Positions 18,412 to 27,476 are shown, counted from the first letter of the stretch. The stretch: DNA of 64,000 bases from Spirochaetales bacterium (GCA_028533045.1 JAQQAP010000020.1:62001-126000), one strand, 5' to 3'. Made by a program: numbers and translations. Notes: generated from the letters alone by a model not told the origin.

Positions 18412-18886
18412 AAAACCTCATAAAATACTGCAGCAAGGCGGCGGTATGGGAAAAGATGGTCCCTCCCGAGCTAAAAACAGAATCCTGGGAAATCCAGGGC
18501 TGAAGCATGAGAAACCAGGTAAGGAGAAAGGAGAAGTATACTCCGGTGAGCATACCCATGAACCAACCGCCCAGTCGCCATTTAAAGGACTTTTTGGAGA
18601 GGTCATAGACCTTCGTTTTAATGTACATAACCCTTAAAAGCTGGGTAAAGAGTATCATGGGGACGGCGTAGAGAAGAAGGAAAACGGGAAAAAGCGAAGG
18701 CAGGGCAATCTCGGTTTTCGCAGTAAAGAGAGTGGCCAGGGTGGGAGTGAATACAAGGGAGAAAACGGAAGGCAGCAGGTGGCCGGAAAAAAAGGTTAAC
18801 GTTCGGAGCCCCCCTTTCCATCGCCCCATAAAGGCGGAGAGGAGAATGATAAATAGGAAAACCCCTTCCCAAATGCCGTAAATCAC
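18404..18886 (-). CDS. CvpA-like small integral membrane protein
   Basis: The 160-residue protein has four hydrophobic stretches (about 5-22, 28-50, 62-86 and 108-128). The layout, with a Gly/Lys-rich turn after the first helix (GRWKGG) and a GWFMGMLTG helix start, resembles the CvpA family. CvpA proteins are inner-membrane proteins linked to colicin V production and envelope stress, with no clear biochemical role. Similarity is weak, so treat the family as tentative. The gene overlaps murG by 4 bases (ATGA) and holB by 8, so it is co-translated with them. Confidence 0.55.
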   Translation of the reverse strand: MIYGIWEGVFLFIILLSAFMGRWKGGLRTLTFFSGHLLPSVFSLVFTPTLATLFTAKTEIALPSLFPVFLLLYAVPMILFTQLLRVMYIKTKVYDLSKKSFKWRLGGWFMGMLTGVYFSFLLTWFLMLQPWISQDSVFSSGGTIFSHTAALLQYFMRFYV

Positions 18887-19959
18887 GCCCGGTCCTCCTC
18901 AATGGTTTTCAAAATGATTTTTTGGGCCTGTCCCATTTTCAAAGTACTGTGGACGGCGGCCCAATCGGTGTTGTTTTCCTGTAGCACCGCTTTAACAGCG
19001 GAAATAAAACTGTCCCCGTCTAAATCGGTCTTTTCATCCAGGATACGAGCCGCTCCGGCCTCTTCAAAAACCCGGGCGTTGTAAACTTGGTCTCCCCGGC
19101 TTCCGCTGATGAGGGGAAGAAGGAGCATGGGGGTTCGGCTGGCGGCCAGTTCCCAGATAGCGGCGGCTCCCGCTCGGGAGAGAGAGGCGGTGGCGGCCGT
19201 AAGAATATGGCTCAACTCCTCTTTAAAGTAGGGAGCCCGATAGTAGTTGTCCCGCTCCAGGGGCACAAAGTTCTTAGAACCTGTTTGATGGATAACAAAG
19301 CAGAAGGAAGTCAGCTCCTCCAGATTCTCTTCAACCAGCTTGTTGAGCTGCTCCGCCCCCAGGCTTCCTCCCATGACCAGCAAAATCGGCATAGACTCGG
19401 GAGCCCCCACAAAGGCCCGTCCTTTTGTCGCCTCTCCGGCGAAGAAACTATCCCGTACGGGATTTCCCGATACAACGCACTTATCCCGGAACTTGGGGGA
19501 ATTGTATTTGAGGGACGCCTCGTAGGGCAGGAATATTTTATTCACAAAACGGCTGTTAATCCGGGTCGCCAAACCGGGCGTTACGTCCGACTCATGGGTG
19601 TAAACGGGGATTCCCAGGGTTTTAGCCGCCAGAACGGGGGGGACAGAGACAAAACCGCCCTTGGAGAAGAGGAACTCCGGCCGCTCCTTTCGCAAGGTAC
19701 GTCGGGCCTGAAAAAAACCGGCAATAATGCGAAAAAGGTCCGTAAAATTCTTAAGATCAAAATAGCGGCGCAACTTCCCCGAAGAGATACCGCGATAGGG
19801 GATATTCCAGTCCTTAAGAATGTCTTCTTCCATCCCTCCGGCCGAACCGATCCAGTAAATATTCTTTTGGGGAGTCTCTTTCTTTATTAGGTCAATCAGG
19901 GGCTTGGCCGGGTACACATGTCCCCCCGTGCCGCCCCCGGTAAAGGCGATGGTGCTCAT
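18883..19959 (-). CDS. murG: UDP-GlcNAc:lipid I N-acetylglucosaminyltransferase MurG
   Basis: MurG adds GlcNAc to lipid I to make lipid II on the inner face of the membrane, the last cytoplasmic step of peptidoglycan synthesis. The 358-residue length is typical (E. coli 355). The N-terminal glycine loop GGGTGGHVYPA, the FSKGGFVSVP helix, HESDVTPGLA and the C-terminal donor-binding loop around SRAGAAAIWELAA are all present. The gene is not in a standard mur/fts cluster here but heads a run with cvpA-like, holB, ntrB, ntrC and polB. Confidence 0.93.
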   Translation of the reverse strand: MSTIAFTGGGTGGHVYPAKPLIDLIKKETPQKNIYWIGSAGGMEEDILKDWNIPYRGISSGKLRRYFDLKNFTDLFRIIAGFFQARRTLRKERPEFLFSKGGFVSVPPVLAAKTLGIPVYTHESDVTPGLATRINSRFVNKIFLPYEASLKYNSPKFRDKCVVSGNPVRDSFFAGEATKGRAFVGAPESMPILLVMGGSLGAEQLNKLVEENLEELTSFCFVIHQTGSKNFVPLERDNYYRAPYFKEELSHILTAATASLSRAGAAAIWELAASRTPMLLLPLISGSRGDQVYNARVFEEAGAARILDEKTDLDGDSFISAVKAVLQENNTDWAAVHSTLKMGQAQKIILKTIEEDRA

Positions 19960-19991
19960 GCCCTATAGAATAGCGGGAAATCCGGTCAGAT

Positions 19992-20762
19992 TCAACCGTT
20001 AGAGCTCTCTAAAATCGCCCTATCCGCCTCTTCCAAAAGGGATTGCACCTGCTCCAGCGCCAGGGTACTCAAATAGTTGTAACTCTTCCCTTCCGCTTTG
20101 ATCAAAAGATCCCGGGCCTCTTCCCACTGGCCCGACTGTTTATGAATCAGAGCCCGATTGTAGTAAGGGTCGGGGAAGCCGGGAATCTCCGTCAGAAGCT
20201 CGTCATACACACGGGCCGCTTCGTCCCACTCCTTCTTCTTTATATAAATCAGCCCCAGATTATCCCGAATGAGAAGGGAAGAGGAGTTGTACTCCAGGCC
20301 CTCTTGGGTCACTTCAAGAGCCCGGTCCAAATCACCCTTTTCTATTAGGTACACCCCCAAGTTTCCATAGAGGATACTGTTCCGGTAGCCCTCGGCCATC
20401 AGCTCTTCCAAGCTCTCTATGGCCTTGTCCAGCTCTCCCTTTTTCCAGTAGATAAGGGAGTAATGGAGCCGAGCCTCGTTGGAATTAAATCGTTTGGTTT
20501 CTACCGTACGAAGCGGGGCAATCACCTCTTCCGCCTTATCCGGACGGCCCTCCTTAAGAAGAATGTAGGCGCAGGTAAGTTTGGGACTGGGAGGCATGGG
20601 GAAGTTCAAGGCTTTCTCAATCTGAGCCAGAGCCCCGGTTTTGTCCTCATCCTTACTGTAACGGCGCATGGCAAAAAACATAAGAACCAGACCAAAATTC
20701 TTCGCCGTGCTGTAAAGAATAAATGCCCCGATAAAAATAAGAACTAACTGGCCAATACCCAT
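19992..20762 (-). CDS. Membrane-anchored TPR protein
   Basis: The 256-residue protein starts with one membrane helix (about 5-30), followed by five to six tetratricopeptide repeats. Clear repeats include GNLGVYLIEKGDLDRALEV and DNLGLIYIKKKEWDEAARV. TPR arrays bind partner proteins; nothing here identifies the partner. It lies 32 bases upstream of murG on the same strand, so it may be the first gene of that operon and could serve in envelope assembly. That role is inference. Confidence 0.7.
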   Translation of the reverse strand: MGIGQLVLIFIGAFILYSTAKNFGLVLMFFAMRRYSKDEDKTGALAQIEKALNFPMPPSPKLTCAYILLKEGRPDKAEEVIAPLRTVETKRFNSNEARLHYSLIYWKKGELDKAIESLEELMAEGYRNSILYGNLGVYLIEKGDLDRALEVTQEGLEYNSSSLLIRDNLGLIYIKKKEWDEAARVYDELLTEIPGFPDPYYNRALIHKQSGQWEEARDLLIKAEGKSYNYLSTLALEQVQSLLEEADRAILESSNG

Positions 20763-20795
20763 TTTTCACCCCAAATTATTAGTGTACAGAGCCCT

Positions 20796-20824
20796 ATTCT
20801 ACCCTCCCAAAAGAACAAGTGCAA
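20796..20824 (-). promoter_or_regulatory. Candidate promoter for the TPR-murG-holB-polB run
   Basis: Reading the minus strand, a TAGAAT -10 box (20801-20796) lies 17 bases after TTGCAC (20824-20819). The -10 matches the sigma-70 consensus at 5 of 6 positions; the -35 matches at only 3. The start of the TPR gene follows about 34 bases after the -10 box. Confidence 0.4.
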
Positions 20825-20840
20825 TCCCCGCTTACAAGGG

Positions 20841-21656
20841 TTAACCGGCCTGTTTACGACGAAGTTCGGAAGGGGTCATACCGTAATGTTCCTTAAAGAG
20901 ACGGCTGAATACCTTATAGTTGGTAAAGCCGTGTCGTTCCAGGATTTCCGAAACCCGATTTTCCGTGGAAACAAGATCCCGGTGGATATGTGTCAATCGA
21001 ATCAAATTGAGGTATTCCATAAAGGTGGAGCCCGTGTTTTTCTTAAAAAAACGGCAGAAGTAGTCCCGGTGCTGCCCCATAATCTCCGCCCCGTCTCTTA
21101 CGCTCAGGGGGAAGGCGTAATTCTCTTCCAGGTAGTTCAAAAGCCCCTGCATTCTTGTCATGTGACGCCGGGCCGATTCGCTTAGTTCCACCGGATCGGA
21201 CCAGTCCACCACCAAGTGGTAAAGCACCTTCTGCAAAAGGGAGCGAAAAAGAAAAATCTGCCCCTCCCCTTTCTCCCGGTAAACCTCCCCCAGCTCATCA
21301 AGGAGAGCGACCAGAATATCCCGCGCCTCACCCTCCTTAGGCTTAAGGACGAAACGACGGGAACTTTGGGAAGAGAGGGAGTCACTAATAAGGGAAAAGG
21401 GAACCTGGAGAAGCAGGGTCTCCGTATCGCCAAAAACTCTTGTCTGATGAATTTCGCCCGAATTGATGATAACAATCTCCCTCTCCTTCAGAAGGACTTT
21501 CTCATGGCTGCTCAACACTTCCATGGTCCCCTTTTGAATGAGAATGATTTCCAGATGAGTGTGCCAGTGACTGGAAATGAAGTAGTCCCGGGCCCTATAA
21601 TTTTTAATAAGAGCGGGAAAAGATTCTTCGTGAATAACAATTTCGTGCTTGAGCAT
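20841..21656 (-). CDS. AraC-family transcription regulator with cupin sensor domain
   Basis: The 271-residue protein has an N-terminal cupin-like sugar-binding domain (SSHWHTHLEIILIQKGTM, then INSGEIHQT) and a C-terminal AraC double helix-turn-helix (about 170-268, ending in the conserved GFTNYKVFSRLFKEHYGMTPSELRRKQ). It is divergent from the GH3 beta-glucosidase gene, with 111 bases between them. The usual logic is a sugar-responsive activator of the facing gene. A perfect 8-bp palindrome lies 9 bases before its start and may be its operator. Confidence 0.85.
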   Translation of the reverse strand: MLKHEIVIHEESFPALIKNYRARDYFISSHWHTHLEIILIQKGTMEVLSSHEKVLLKEREIVIINSGEIHQTRVFGDTETLLLQVPFSLISDSLSSQSSRRFVLKPKEGEARDILVALLDELGEVYREKGEGQIFLFRSLLQKVLYHLVVDWSDPVELSESARRHMTRMQGLLNYLEENYAFPLSVRDGAEIMGQHRDYFCRFFKKNTGSTFMEYLNLIRLTHIHRDLVSTENRVSEILERHGFTNYKVFSRLFKEHYGMTPSELRRKQAG

Positions 21657-21664
21657 ACCCCCAT

Positions 21665-21682
21665 TATAGGAAAATTCCTATA
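21665..21682. promoter_or_regulatory. Palindromic operator candidate between araC-like and GH3 genes
   Basis: TATAGGAA-AA-TTCCTATA is a perfect inverted repeat with a 2-base centre. It starts 9 bases upstream of the regulator start codon and about 85 bases upstream of the GH3 gene. A second weaker dyad, TGTC-N6-GACA, follows at about 21685-21698. The position suits autoregulation or divergent control. AraC proteins often use direct repeats, so another regulator cannot be excluded. Confidence 0.45.
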
Positions 21683-21767
21683 AATGTCAGTATCGACATA
21701 TTAAATAGTCAGAAAGATCATAGAAATCGGCCGTTTTTATCAGGATAATACCAACAGGAGGACCATC

Positions 21768-24179
21768 ATGAATAAATGGCAAAGAATTAATTATCAACCG
21801 GGAACCCCTCTGGGAAGCAAGGGCGAACGTATTACGGCTTCTCAAGCCCATCTGGCCCTGTCAAAAGAAGCAGCCCGGGAGGGGATGGTTCTCCTAAAGA
21901 ACGAAAAAGCCCTTCTTCCCCTGCCCAAGGGGAGCAAAATAGCTCTTTTTGGTAAGGCAACCATAGATTATGTGAAAGGCGGCGGAGGCTCGGGGGATGT
22001 GACCGTCTCCCATATAACCAACCTATACGACGGGTTCACTCAATTAGACTCACTCCTTCTTTGTGAGGAATTAATCGATTTTTACAAAAAAAACGTGGAT
22101 AAACAGTACGCCCGGCGACGTGAGCCGGGGCTGACAGTGGAACCGGAACTCCCCGACCCTTTACTGGACCGGGCGGCGGCCTTTTGCGACACGGCCCTCA
22201 TATCCCTGTGCCGCTTCTCCGGGGAGGGGTGGGACAGAAAGGCCTCGAACGATCAGGCTGTAATTGTTTCCGAAGCCTGGACAGACGATACGGCCCGTCA
22301 ATCCCAGGAGATTTTCGAACGGGGCGATTTTTATCTCAGCCGTGCCGAAGAGGCCCTCATAGAGAAGGTAAAATCCCGTTTTGACAAGATTATCATCAAC
22401 CTGAATGTGGGAGGCATGGTGGACAGCAGCTGGTTTGCCGGAGACGACCGGATTCAGTCAGTCCTCCTCTCCTGGCAGGGCGGCATGGAAGGTGGCCTGG
22501 CGGCTGCGGAACTTTTCTGCGGTGCGGCCAATCCTTCGGGAAAACTGGTAGACAGTTTCGCCAAGGAACTGACCGACTACCCCTCTACGGAAAACTTCCA
22601 TGAATCCCCCGACTACGTGGACTACACCGACGACATCTACGTGGGCTACCGATTCTTCGAAACCCTTCCCGGAGCGTCAAAGCGGCTAAACTACCCCTTT
22701 GGCTTTGGCCTCTCCTACACGGACTTTAGTTTTACCCCCCTTTCTGCCGAACTGATCGATGACTTGATTAAGGTTGACGTGAACCTGACCAACCGGGGAG
22801 ACTGTGAAGGGCGGGAAGTCCTGCAGCTCTACTCTCAGGCTCCCCAAGGAAAACTGGGAAAACCCTCAAAGGAGCTCAAGGCCTTTAAAAAGAGCCGCCT
22901 TCTTAAACGGGGCGAATCGGAGATCATTACCCTGGAAATCCCTCTGGAAACCCTTGCCTCCTATGACGACCTGGGTCGGGTACAAAAAGCCGCCTATGTA
23001 CTGGAAAAAGGTGAGTACCGCTTCTTCCTGGGGAACTCCTCCCGGGACGGCATCCTCCTGGACTTTAGCTACCAGGTTAAGGAAAACCGCATCATTGAAC
23101 AGCTTGAGTCCCGTCTTGTCCCCACAGCCCTAAAAAAACGGCTACTGGCGGACGGCACTTACGAAGAACTGCCCACCGGCCCGGGAAATAATCCCAACGA
23201 ACACGGCCTGGAACCGCAGAATACCGCCGACTGGGAAGGAATGATGCCCCAGAGCCGCTTTGAAAACTACCACAAGCGGGGACTTCCTGGTGAAGAGGAA
23301 CCGACCCTATTGGATGTGTGGACAGGAAAGGAGAACCTTGACAATTTCATGACCCGCCTTAAGGAGGACGATCTTATTCATCTCCTGGGAGGCCAACCTA
23401 ACCGGGGTGTGGCCAACACCTTTGGCTGGGGGAATATCCCCCGACTGGGCATCCCCAACGCCATGACCGCCGACGGTCCCGCCGGTGTAAGAATAGAAAA
23501 ACAGTGCGGTGTCACCACCACAGCCTGGCCCTGCGCCACCCTCCTGGCCTCCACTTGGGACGAGGAGATCCTTTTTGCCGTAGGAGAAGCGGGAGCAAAG
23601 GAGATGGAAGAGAATAACCTGGCTATTTGGCTCACTCCGGCTGTGAATATTCACCGCAGTCCCCTCTGCGGGCGAAACTTTGAATACTACTCGGAAGACC
23701 CCCTGGTGTCGGGGAAACTGGCCGCCGCCATGGTTCGGGGAATACAGTCCCGGGGAATAGCCGCAACGGTTAAGCACTTCGCCTTTAACAATAAGGAGAC
23801 CAACCGTAAAGAGAGTGACTCCCGCCTCTCCGAAAGGGCCGCTCGGGAAATCTACCTCAAAGCCTTTGAGATTATTGTCAAAGAGGCCGATCCCTGGGCC
23901 ATAATGTCCGCCTACAACATGGTCAACGGCCACAGAACCTCCGAATGCCATGAACTATTGGAAGATATCCTACGGGGAGAATGGGGTTTTAAAGGTGTTG
24001 TAACAAGTGATTGGTGGACCCGGGGAGAACACTACAAGGAACTATTGGCCGGGAACGATATAAAAATGGCCTGCGGAACCGTGGAAAGGCTTAAGGAAGC
24101 CCTGGAAAAAGGCCTGATTCGCCGAACCGACCTGGAACGATCGGCTCGGCGTGTGCTGGAGTTGCTCCTGCGCTTGTAA
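21768..24179 (+). CDS. GH3 beta-glucosidase with permuted domain order
   Basis: The 803-residue protein begins with the domain normally at the C-terminus of family 3 glycosidases (SKEAAREGMVLLKNEKALLPLP at about 30-50). A fibronectin-III-like domain follows at about 330-450. The catalytic TIM-barrel domain comes last (GPAGVR, KHFAFNN, VVTSDWW). Asp748 in TSDWW is the expected nucleophile. This C-Fn3-N order is known in some rumen GH3 enzymes (Ruminococcus albus, Butyrivibrio fibrisolvens). There is no signal peptide, so it should cleave imported beta-glucosides in the cytoplasm. AGGAGG precedes the ATG. The AraC regulator faces it. Its 3' end lies 5 bases from the convergent malic enzyme gene. 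Confidence 0.92.
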   Translation: MNKWQRINYQPGTPLGSKGERITASQAHLALSKEAAREGMVLLKNEKALLPLPKGSKIALFGKATIDYVKGGGGSGDVTVSHITNLYDGFTQLDSLLLCEELIDFYKKNVDKQYARRREPGLTVEPELPDPLLDRAAAFCDTALISLCRFSGEGWDRKASNDQAVIVSEAWTDDTARQSQEIFERGDFYLSRAEEALIEKVKSRFDKIIINLNVGGMVDSSWFAGDDRIQSVLLSWQGGMEGGLAAAELFCGAANPSGKLVDSFAKELTDYPSTENFHESPDYVDYTDDIYVGYRFFETLPGASKRLNYPFGFGLSYTDFSFTPLSAELIDDLIKVDVNLTNRGDCEGREVLQLYSQAPQGKLGKPSKELKAFKKSRLLKRGESEIITLEIPLETLASYDDLGRVQKAAYVLEKGEYRFFLGNSSRDGILLDFSYQVKENRIIEQLESRLVPTALKKRLLADGTYEELPTGPGNNPNEHGLEPQNTADWEGMMPQSRFENYHKRGLPGEEEPTLLDVWTGKENLDNFMTRLKEDDLIHLLGGQPNRGVANTFGWGNIPRLGIPNAMTADGPAGVRIEKQCGVTTTAWPCATLLASTWDEEILFAVGEAGAKEMEENNLAIWLTPAVNIHRSPLCGRNFEYYSEDPLVSGKLAAAMVRGIQSRGIAATVKHFAFNNKETNRKESDSRLSERAAREIYLKAFEIIVKEADPWAIMSAYNMVNGHRTSECHELLEDILRGEWGFKGVVTSDWWTRGEHYKELLAGNDIKMACGTVERLKEALEKGLIRRTDLERSARRVLELLLRL

Positions 24180-24184
24180 AGGAA

Positions 24185-25468
24185 CTAATCCCAATACTTC
24201 TCCATACGGGCTGCCAACTCTTTACGGTAGGCCTCCCAGTCGCTAATCGGCTCCTTCGCCAACCCTTCCTCACAGGCCGCCTTGGCTACGGCCAGGGCTT
24301 CCCACTCAATAACACGGGGGTCGAAGGGCTTGGGTACGATATAATTGGGACCAAAGGAGAAATCCTCTCCTCCGTAGGCCTTTTTTACCGTTTCCGGAAC
24401 CGGTTCCTTAGCCAGGGCGGCCAGAGCTTTCGCCGCCGCCATCTTCATCCCTTCCGAGATGGAAGTAGCCCGAACGTCCAGAGCCCCCCTAAAAATAAAG
24501 GGGAATCCCAAAACGTTATTAATCTGATTGGGATAGTCGCTTCGTCCGGTGGCTATAATCACATCGGGACGGGCTTCTTTGGCTAATGAGGGACGAATTT
24601 CCGGGTCCGGATTAGCCATGGCAAAAACGATGGGGTCCTTAGCCATGGCTTTTATCATATCCTGGCTTACCACATCGGCTGCGGAAAGACCAACCAGACA
24701 ATCGGCCCCTTCAAGAGCCTCCGACAAAGTTCGCAGTTCCGTCTCCCGGGCGAATTCCACCTGCTCCCGGCTCAAATCGGTACGACCTTTGTGAAGCACC
24801 CCGTTTATATCGCAATGCATGAGGTTTTCCCGCTTCACCCCGGCAGCCAAAAACATACGGGCACAGGAGATCCCCGCTGCCCCGGCTCCGTTAAAAACGA
24901 CCTTCATAGAATCCAGGGATTTCCCCACAATCTCAGCCGCATTCATAATACCGGCCGTACAGATAATTGCCGTACCGTGCTGGTCGTCGTGGAAAATAGG
25001 AATATCACAGATTTCCTTAAGAGTCTGTTCGATCTCAAAACATTCGGGCGACTTAATATCCTCAAGATTAACCCCTCCGAAAGTGGGCTCCATCATCTTG
25101 ACCGCCTCAATAATTTTCTTGGGATCCGATTCGTCCAGCTCAATATCAAAAACATCGATATCGGCAAAACGCTTAAAGAGAACTCCCTTACCTTCCATGA
25201 CAGGCTTACTGGCCAAAGCACCTCGATTTCCAAGGCCCAATATAGCAGAACCGTTGGAGATTACCGCTACCAGATTTCCTTTAGCCGTATATTTGTAGGC
25301 GTCCTCAGCCCGTTCAGCAATCTCCAATACGGGCTTGGCCACCCCCGGAGTATAAGCCAGGGACAATTCCTCCGCCGTATGGCAGGGCTTGGTCGGCACA
25401 ACTTCCACCTTGCCCGGTTTTCCCTTCCGACCATGATAGTCCAAAGCGTTCTCTTTTAATTCATCCAT
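24185..25468 (-). CDS. Malic enzyme (short, single-domain type)
   Basis: Malic enzyme oxidatively decarboxylates malate to pyruvate and CO2 with NAD(P). The 427-residue length fits the short bacterial type without the phosphotransacetylase domain. The conserved YTPGVAKP start, the metal site region IFHDDQHGTAI and the nucleotide-binding VVFNGAGAAGISCA are present, as are AMANPDPEI and ATGRSDYPNQINN. Cofactor preference cannot be told. It is the last gene of a minus-strand group with the LDH2-type dehydrogenase 40 bases upstream and the DeoR regulator, which suggests malate/pyruvate metabolism under one control. Confidence 0.92.
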   Translation of the reverse strand: MDELKENALDYHGRKGKPGKVEVVPTKPCHTAEELSLAYTPGVAKPVLEIAERAEDAYKYTAKGNLVAVISNGSAILGLGNRGALASKPVMEGKGVLFKRFADIDVFDIELDESDPKKIIEAVKMMEPTFGGVNLEDIKSPECFEIEQTLKEICDIPIFHDDQHGTAIICTAGIMNAAEIVGKSLDSMKVVFNGAGAAGISCARMFLAAGVKRENLMHCDINGVLHKGRTDLSREQVEFARETELRTLSEALEGADCLVGLSAADVVSQDMIKAMAKDPIVFAMANPDPEIRPSLAKEARPDVIIATGRSDYPNQINNVLGFPFIFRGALDVRATSISEGMKMAAAKALAALAKEPVPETVKKAYGGEDFSFGPNYIVPKPFDPRVIEWEALAVAKAACEEGLAKEPISDWEAYRKELAARMEKYWD

Positions 25469-25508
25469 TTTTTATTCTATCCTCTCCCGCGATTAACGCG
25501 TTATTTTC

Positions 25509-26648
25509 CTATTTATTCCAGGGGAGATCATATCCCATCTTATGTTTTTCGTTAAGCTCTGTCATGACTTTTTGCAGAGCCGGAGGCACAGGACAGCCGT
25601 GTTCGGTACGATATTTCCGGGCCAGGTGTTCCTTTTCGCCGGCAGTGAAGATTCTCTCTTCTCCCGGAGCTACTGCGGAAGCCCGCAAATCACGCATAAT
25701 GTTTCCGGCCACTTTTCGGAAGGTTTCTTCCCCCATAAAGTTCTTTGTGTTAATAGCAATGAAAAAGTGTCCCAGAGGATAGGGAATGCGATTCCCCTCC
25801 CCGTCAAAACCGTTAAGCGATTTAAGAAAGGCCCCGTCCTGGAGCGCAGCGGAAAGAACTTCTACCACTGTGGCGTAACCGAATCCCTTGTATCCCGCAG
25901 TGGTTTCTCCCAGTCCGCCCAAAGGAGCCAAAGCCGCCTTGCCCTGGGTCAGATCCACCAGAATCTGGTCCGTGTCAGTGCGGGTATTGCCGCTTCGGTC
26001 GATAACCCAACCCGGAGGCAGTTCTTTCCCCGCCCGGCTGTAAAGTTCAATTTTCCCCCGCTGGGAAACACTGGTGGCACAGTCCAGAATAAAGTCAAAT
26101 TCCTCGTCGGTGGGAAGGCCGATGGTCAGCGGATTGGTCCCCAGCATATTTTCCACCCCGTTTGTGGGGGCGATGGAAGGACGGGCGTTAGTACCGGTCA
26201 TCCCTATCATACCCTTCTGTGCCGCCATGGAAACATAATAACCGGCAATTCCGTAGTGGGTGGAATTTCTTACAGCCACCATACCCATGCCGTATTTTTC
26301 CGCCTTCTCTATGGCAATCTCCATGGCCCGCTTGGAAACAACATGACCCATCCCGTTATTTCCGTCCAGAACAGCGGTGGTTTCCGTCTCTTTTATAAGC
26401 TCGATTTTGGTCACCGGATTCAGGATGCCCCAATTAATCCTGTCTATATAGATAGGTTTGAGTCGGCCTATACCGTGGGAGTCGATGCCCCGCTTATCCG
26501 ATTCAATCAGCACATCCCCAATGACAGCCGCATCCTCTTCGGGGACACCGTTGGCAATCAAAGCCTCTTTCATGAACTTTTCCAAATAAGCAAAATCGAT
26601 CCATTCGCAATCTTTGTAACTGTCACCGTAACTTTCATACCAACCCAT
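25509..26648 (-). CDS. LDH2/MDH2-family NAD(P) oxidoreductase (malate/L-lactate dehydrogenase type)
   Basis: The 379-residue protein has the family hallmarks: DSHGIGRL near residue 56, NSTHYGIAGYY with the catalytic His, LGTNPLTIGLP, and GYKGFGYATVVEVLSAAL. This family reduces 2-oxo acids with NAD(P)H and includes malate, lactate, ureidoglycolate and 2,3-diketogulonate dehydrogenases. The adjacent malic enzyme favours a malate or sulfolactate-like substrate, but the sequence does not decide. It follows the DeoR gene by 16 bases. Confidence 0.85.
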   Translation of the reverse strand: MGWYESYGDSYKDCEWIDFAYLEKFMKEALIANGVPEEDAAVIGDVLIESDKRGIDSHGIGRLKPIYIDRINWGILNPVTKIELIKETETTAVLDGNNGMGHVVSKRAMEIAIEKAEKYGMGMVAVRNSTHYGIAGYYVSMAAQKGMIGMTGTNARPSIAPTNGVENMLGTNPLTIGLPTDEEFDFILDCATSVSQRGKIELYSRAGKELPPGWVIDRSGNTRTDTDQILVDLTQGKAALAPLGGLGETTAGYKGFGYATVVEVLSAALQDGAFLKSLNGFDGEGNRIPYPLGHFFIAINTKNFMGEETFRKVAGNIMRDLRASAVAPGEERIFTAGEKEHLARKYRTEHGCPVPPALQKVMTELNEKHKMGYDLPWNK

Positions 26649-26664
26649 GGGGGCCTCCTCTCTT

Positions 26665-27429
26665 CTATACTGTTTCTATTTTCAAACCGACTTGAACAAA
26701 GCTCTCCTTGAGGGAAGACTCCAGACCGCCGTCGGTAATAACCAAATCCACATCGTCCAGTTCTACCGTTTTAAAATGGGAAACCCGCCCGATTTTGGAA
26801 CTGTCCGCCGCCACGATAACTTCCCCCTGGCACTGCTCCACCATAATCCGGGTCACCGCCGCCTCCTGGGAAACGGGAGAAGTGAAGCCCTTTTCCAAAT
26901 CGAGACCGTCGGTTCCCATAATGGTGCGGTCAACAAAAACCCGACGCAAATAGGCCAAGGTTTCCTCCCCCACCAGACACTGGGACTGGGGACGGTAGAG
27001 ACCTCCGGGAACAAGAATTTCCGGACCGCCCGTACTGCTTAACACAGGGAGTATGGTCATGTTATTGGTAATAATGCGGATATCCTTGCGACCGGCCAGA
27101 GCGGCAGCCACATAACGGGTGGTGGAACCGGAATTTATGAAAATTGTTTCCCCGGGCTGAACCAGCTGGGCCACATATTTCCCAATGGCAGCCTTCTCTT
27201 CCCGGTGAGCCTTTCCCTTCTCTTCAAAAAGAGCTTCCCGTTGAAGATACTGAGGCGACCGGGCCCCTCCGTGGGACCTCTCCAAAAGCCCCTTTTTCTC
27301 CAAAAGATCCAAATCCCGGCGAATGGTTATGGGAGAAACGTCCAAAAGCTGACTCAACTCCTCCACTTGGGCAAATCCTTCTTTCCAGAGGTACTCTTCA
27401 ATAGCTGCCTGTCTCTCGGCAGGAATCAT
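26665..27429 (-). CDS. DeoR-family transcription repressor
   Basis: The protein has an N-terminal DeoR helix-turn-helix (VEELSQLLDVSPITIRRDLD) and a C-terminal sugar-phosphate isomerase-like sensor domain (INSGSTTRYVA, then IVAADSSKIG). It should repress its own operon (deoR, dehydrogenase, malic enzyme) until a phosphorylated sugar or related metabolite binds. I choose ATG 27429 (254 residues). An upstream ATG at 27441 lies at or just before the transcription start predicted from a good promoter, and a longer frame to 27480 would translate the promoter itself. Confidence 0.85.
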   Translation of the reverse strand: MIPAERQAAIEEYLWKEGFAQVEELSQLLDVSPITIRRDLDLLEKKGLLERSHGGARSPQYLQREALFEEKGKAHREEKAAIGKYVAQLVQPGETIFINSGSTTRYVAAALAGRKDIRIITNNMTILPVLSSTGGPEILVPGGLYRPQSQCLVGEETLAYLRRVFVDRTIMGTDGLDLEKGFTSPVSQEAAVTRIMVEQCQGEVIVAADSSKIGRVSHFKTVELDDVDLVITDGGLESSLKESFVQVGLKIETV

Positions 27430-27447
27430 TCCGTTTCCCATAAGATC

Positions 27448-27476
27448 ACTATAATACCACAGATGATCATTGTCAA
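27448..27476 (-). promoter_or_regulatory. Sigma-70 type promoter of the deoR operon
   Basis: On the minus strand a perfect TTGACA (27476-27471) is followed after 17 bases by TATAGT (27453-27448), 5 of 6 to consensus. The predicted start of transcription is near 27441, which leaves a very short leader before ATG 27429. One ATGATCAT operator candidate sits in the spacer. Confidence 0.7.

Noticed and set aside
25542-26711. 389-residue plus-strand frame opposite the LDH2-type gene
   Set aside because: It spans the antisense of a conserved dehydrogenase and shows no domain.
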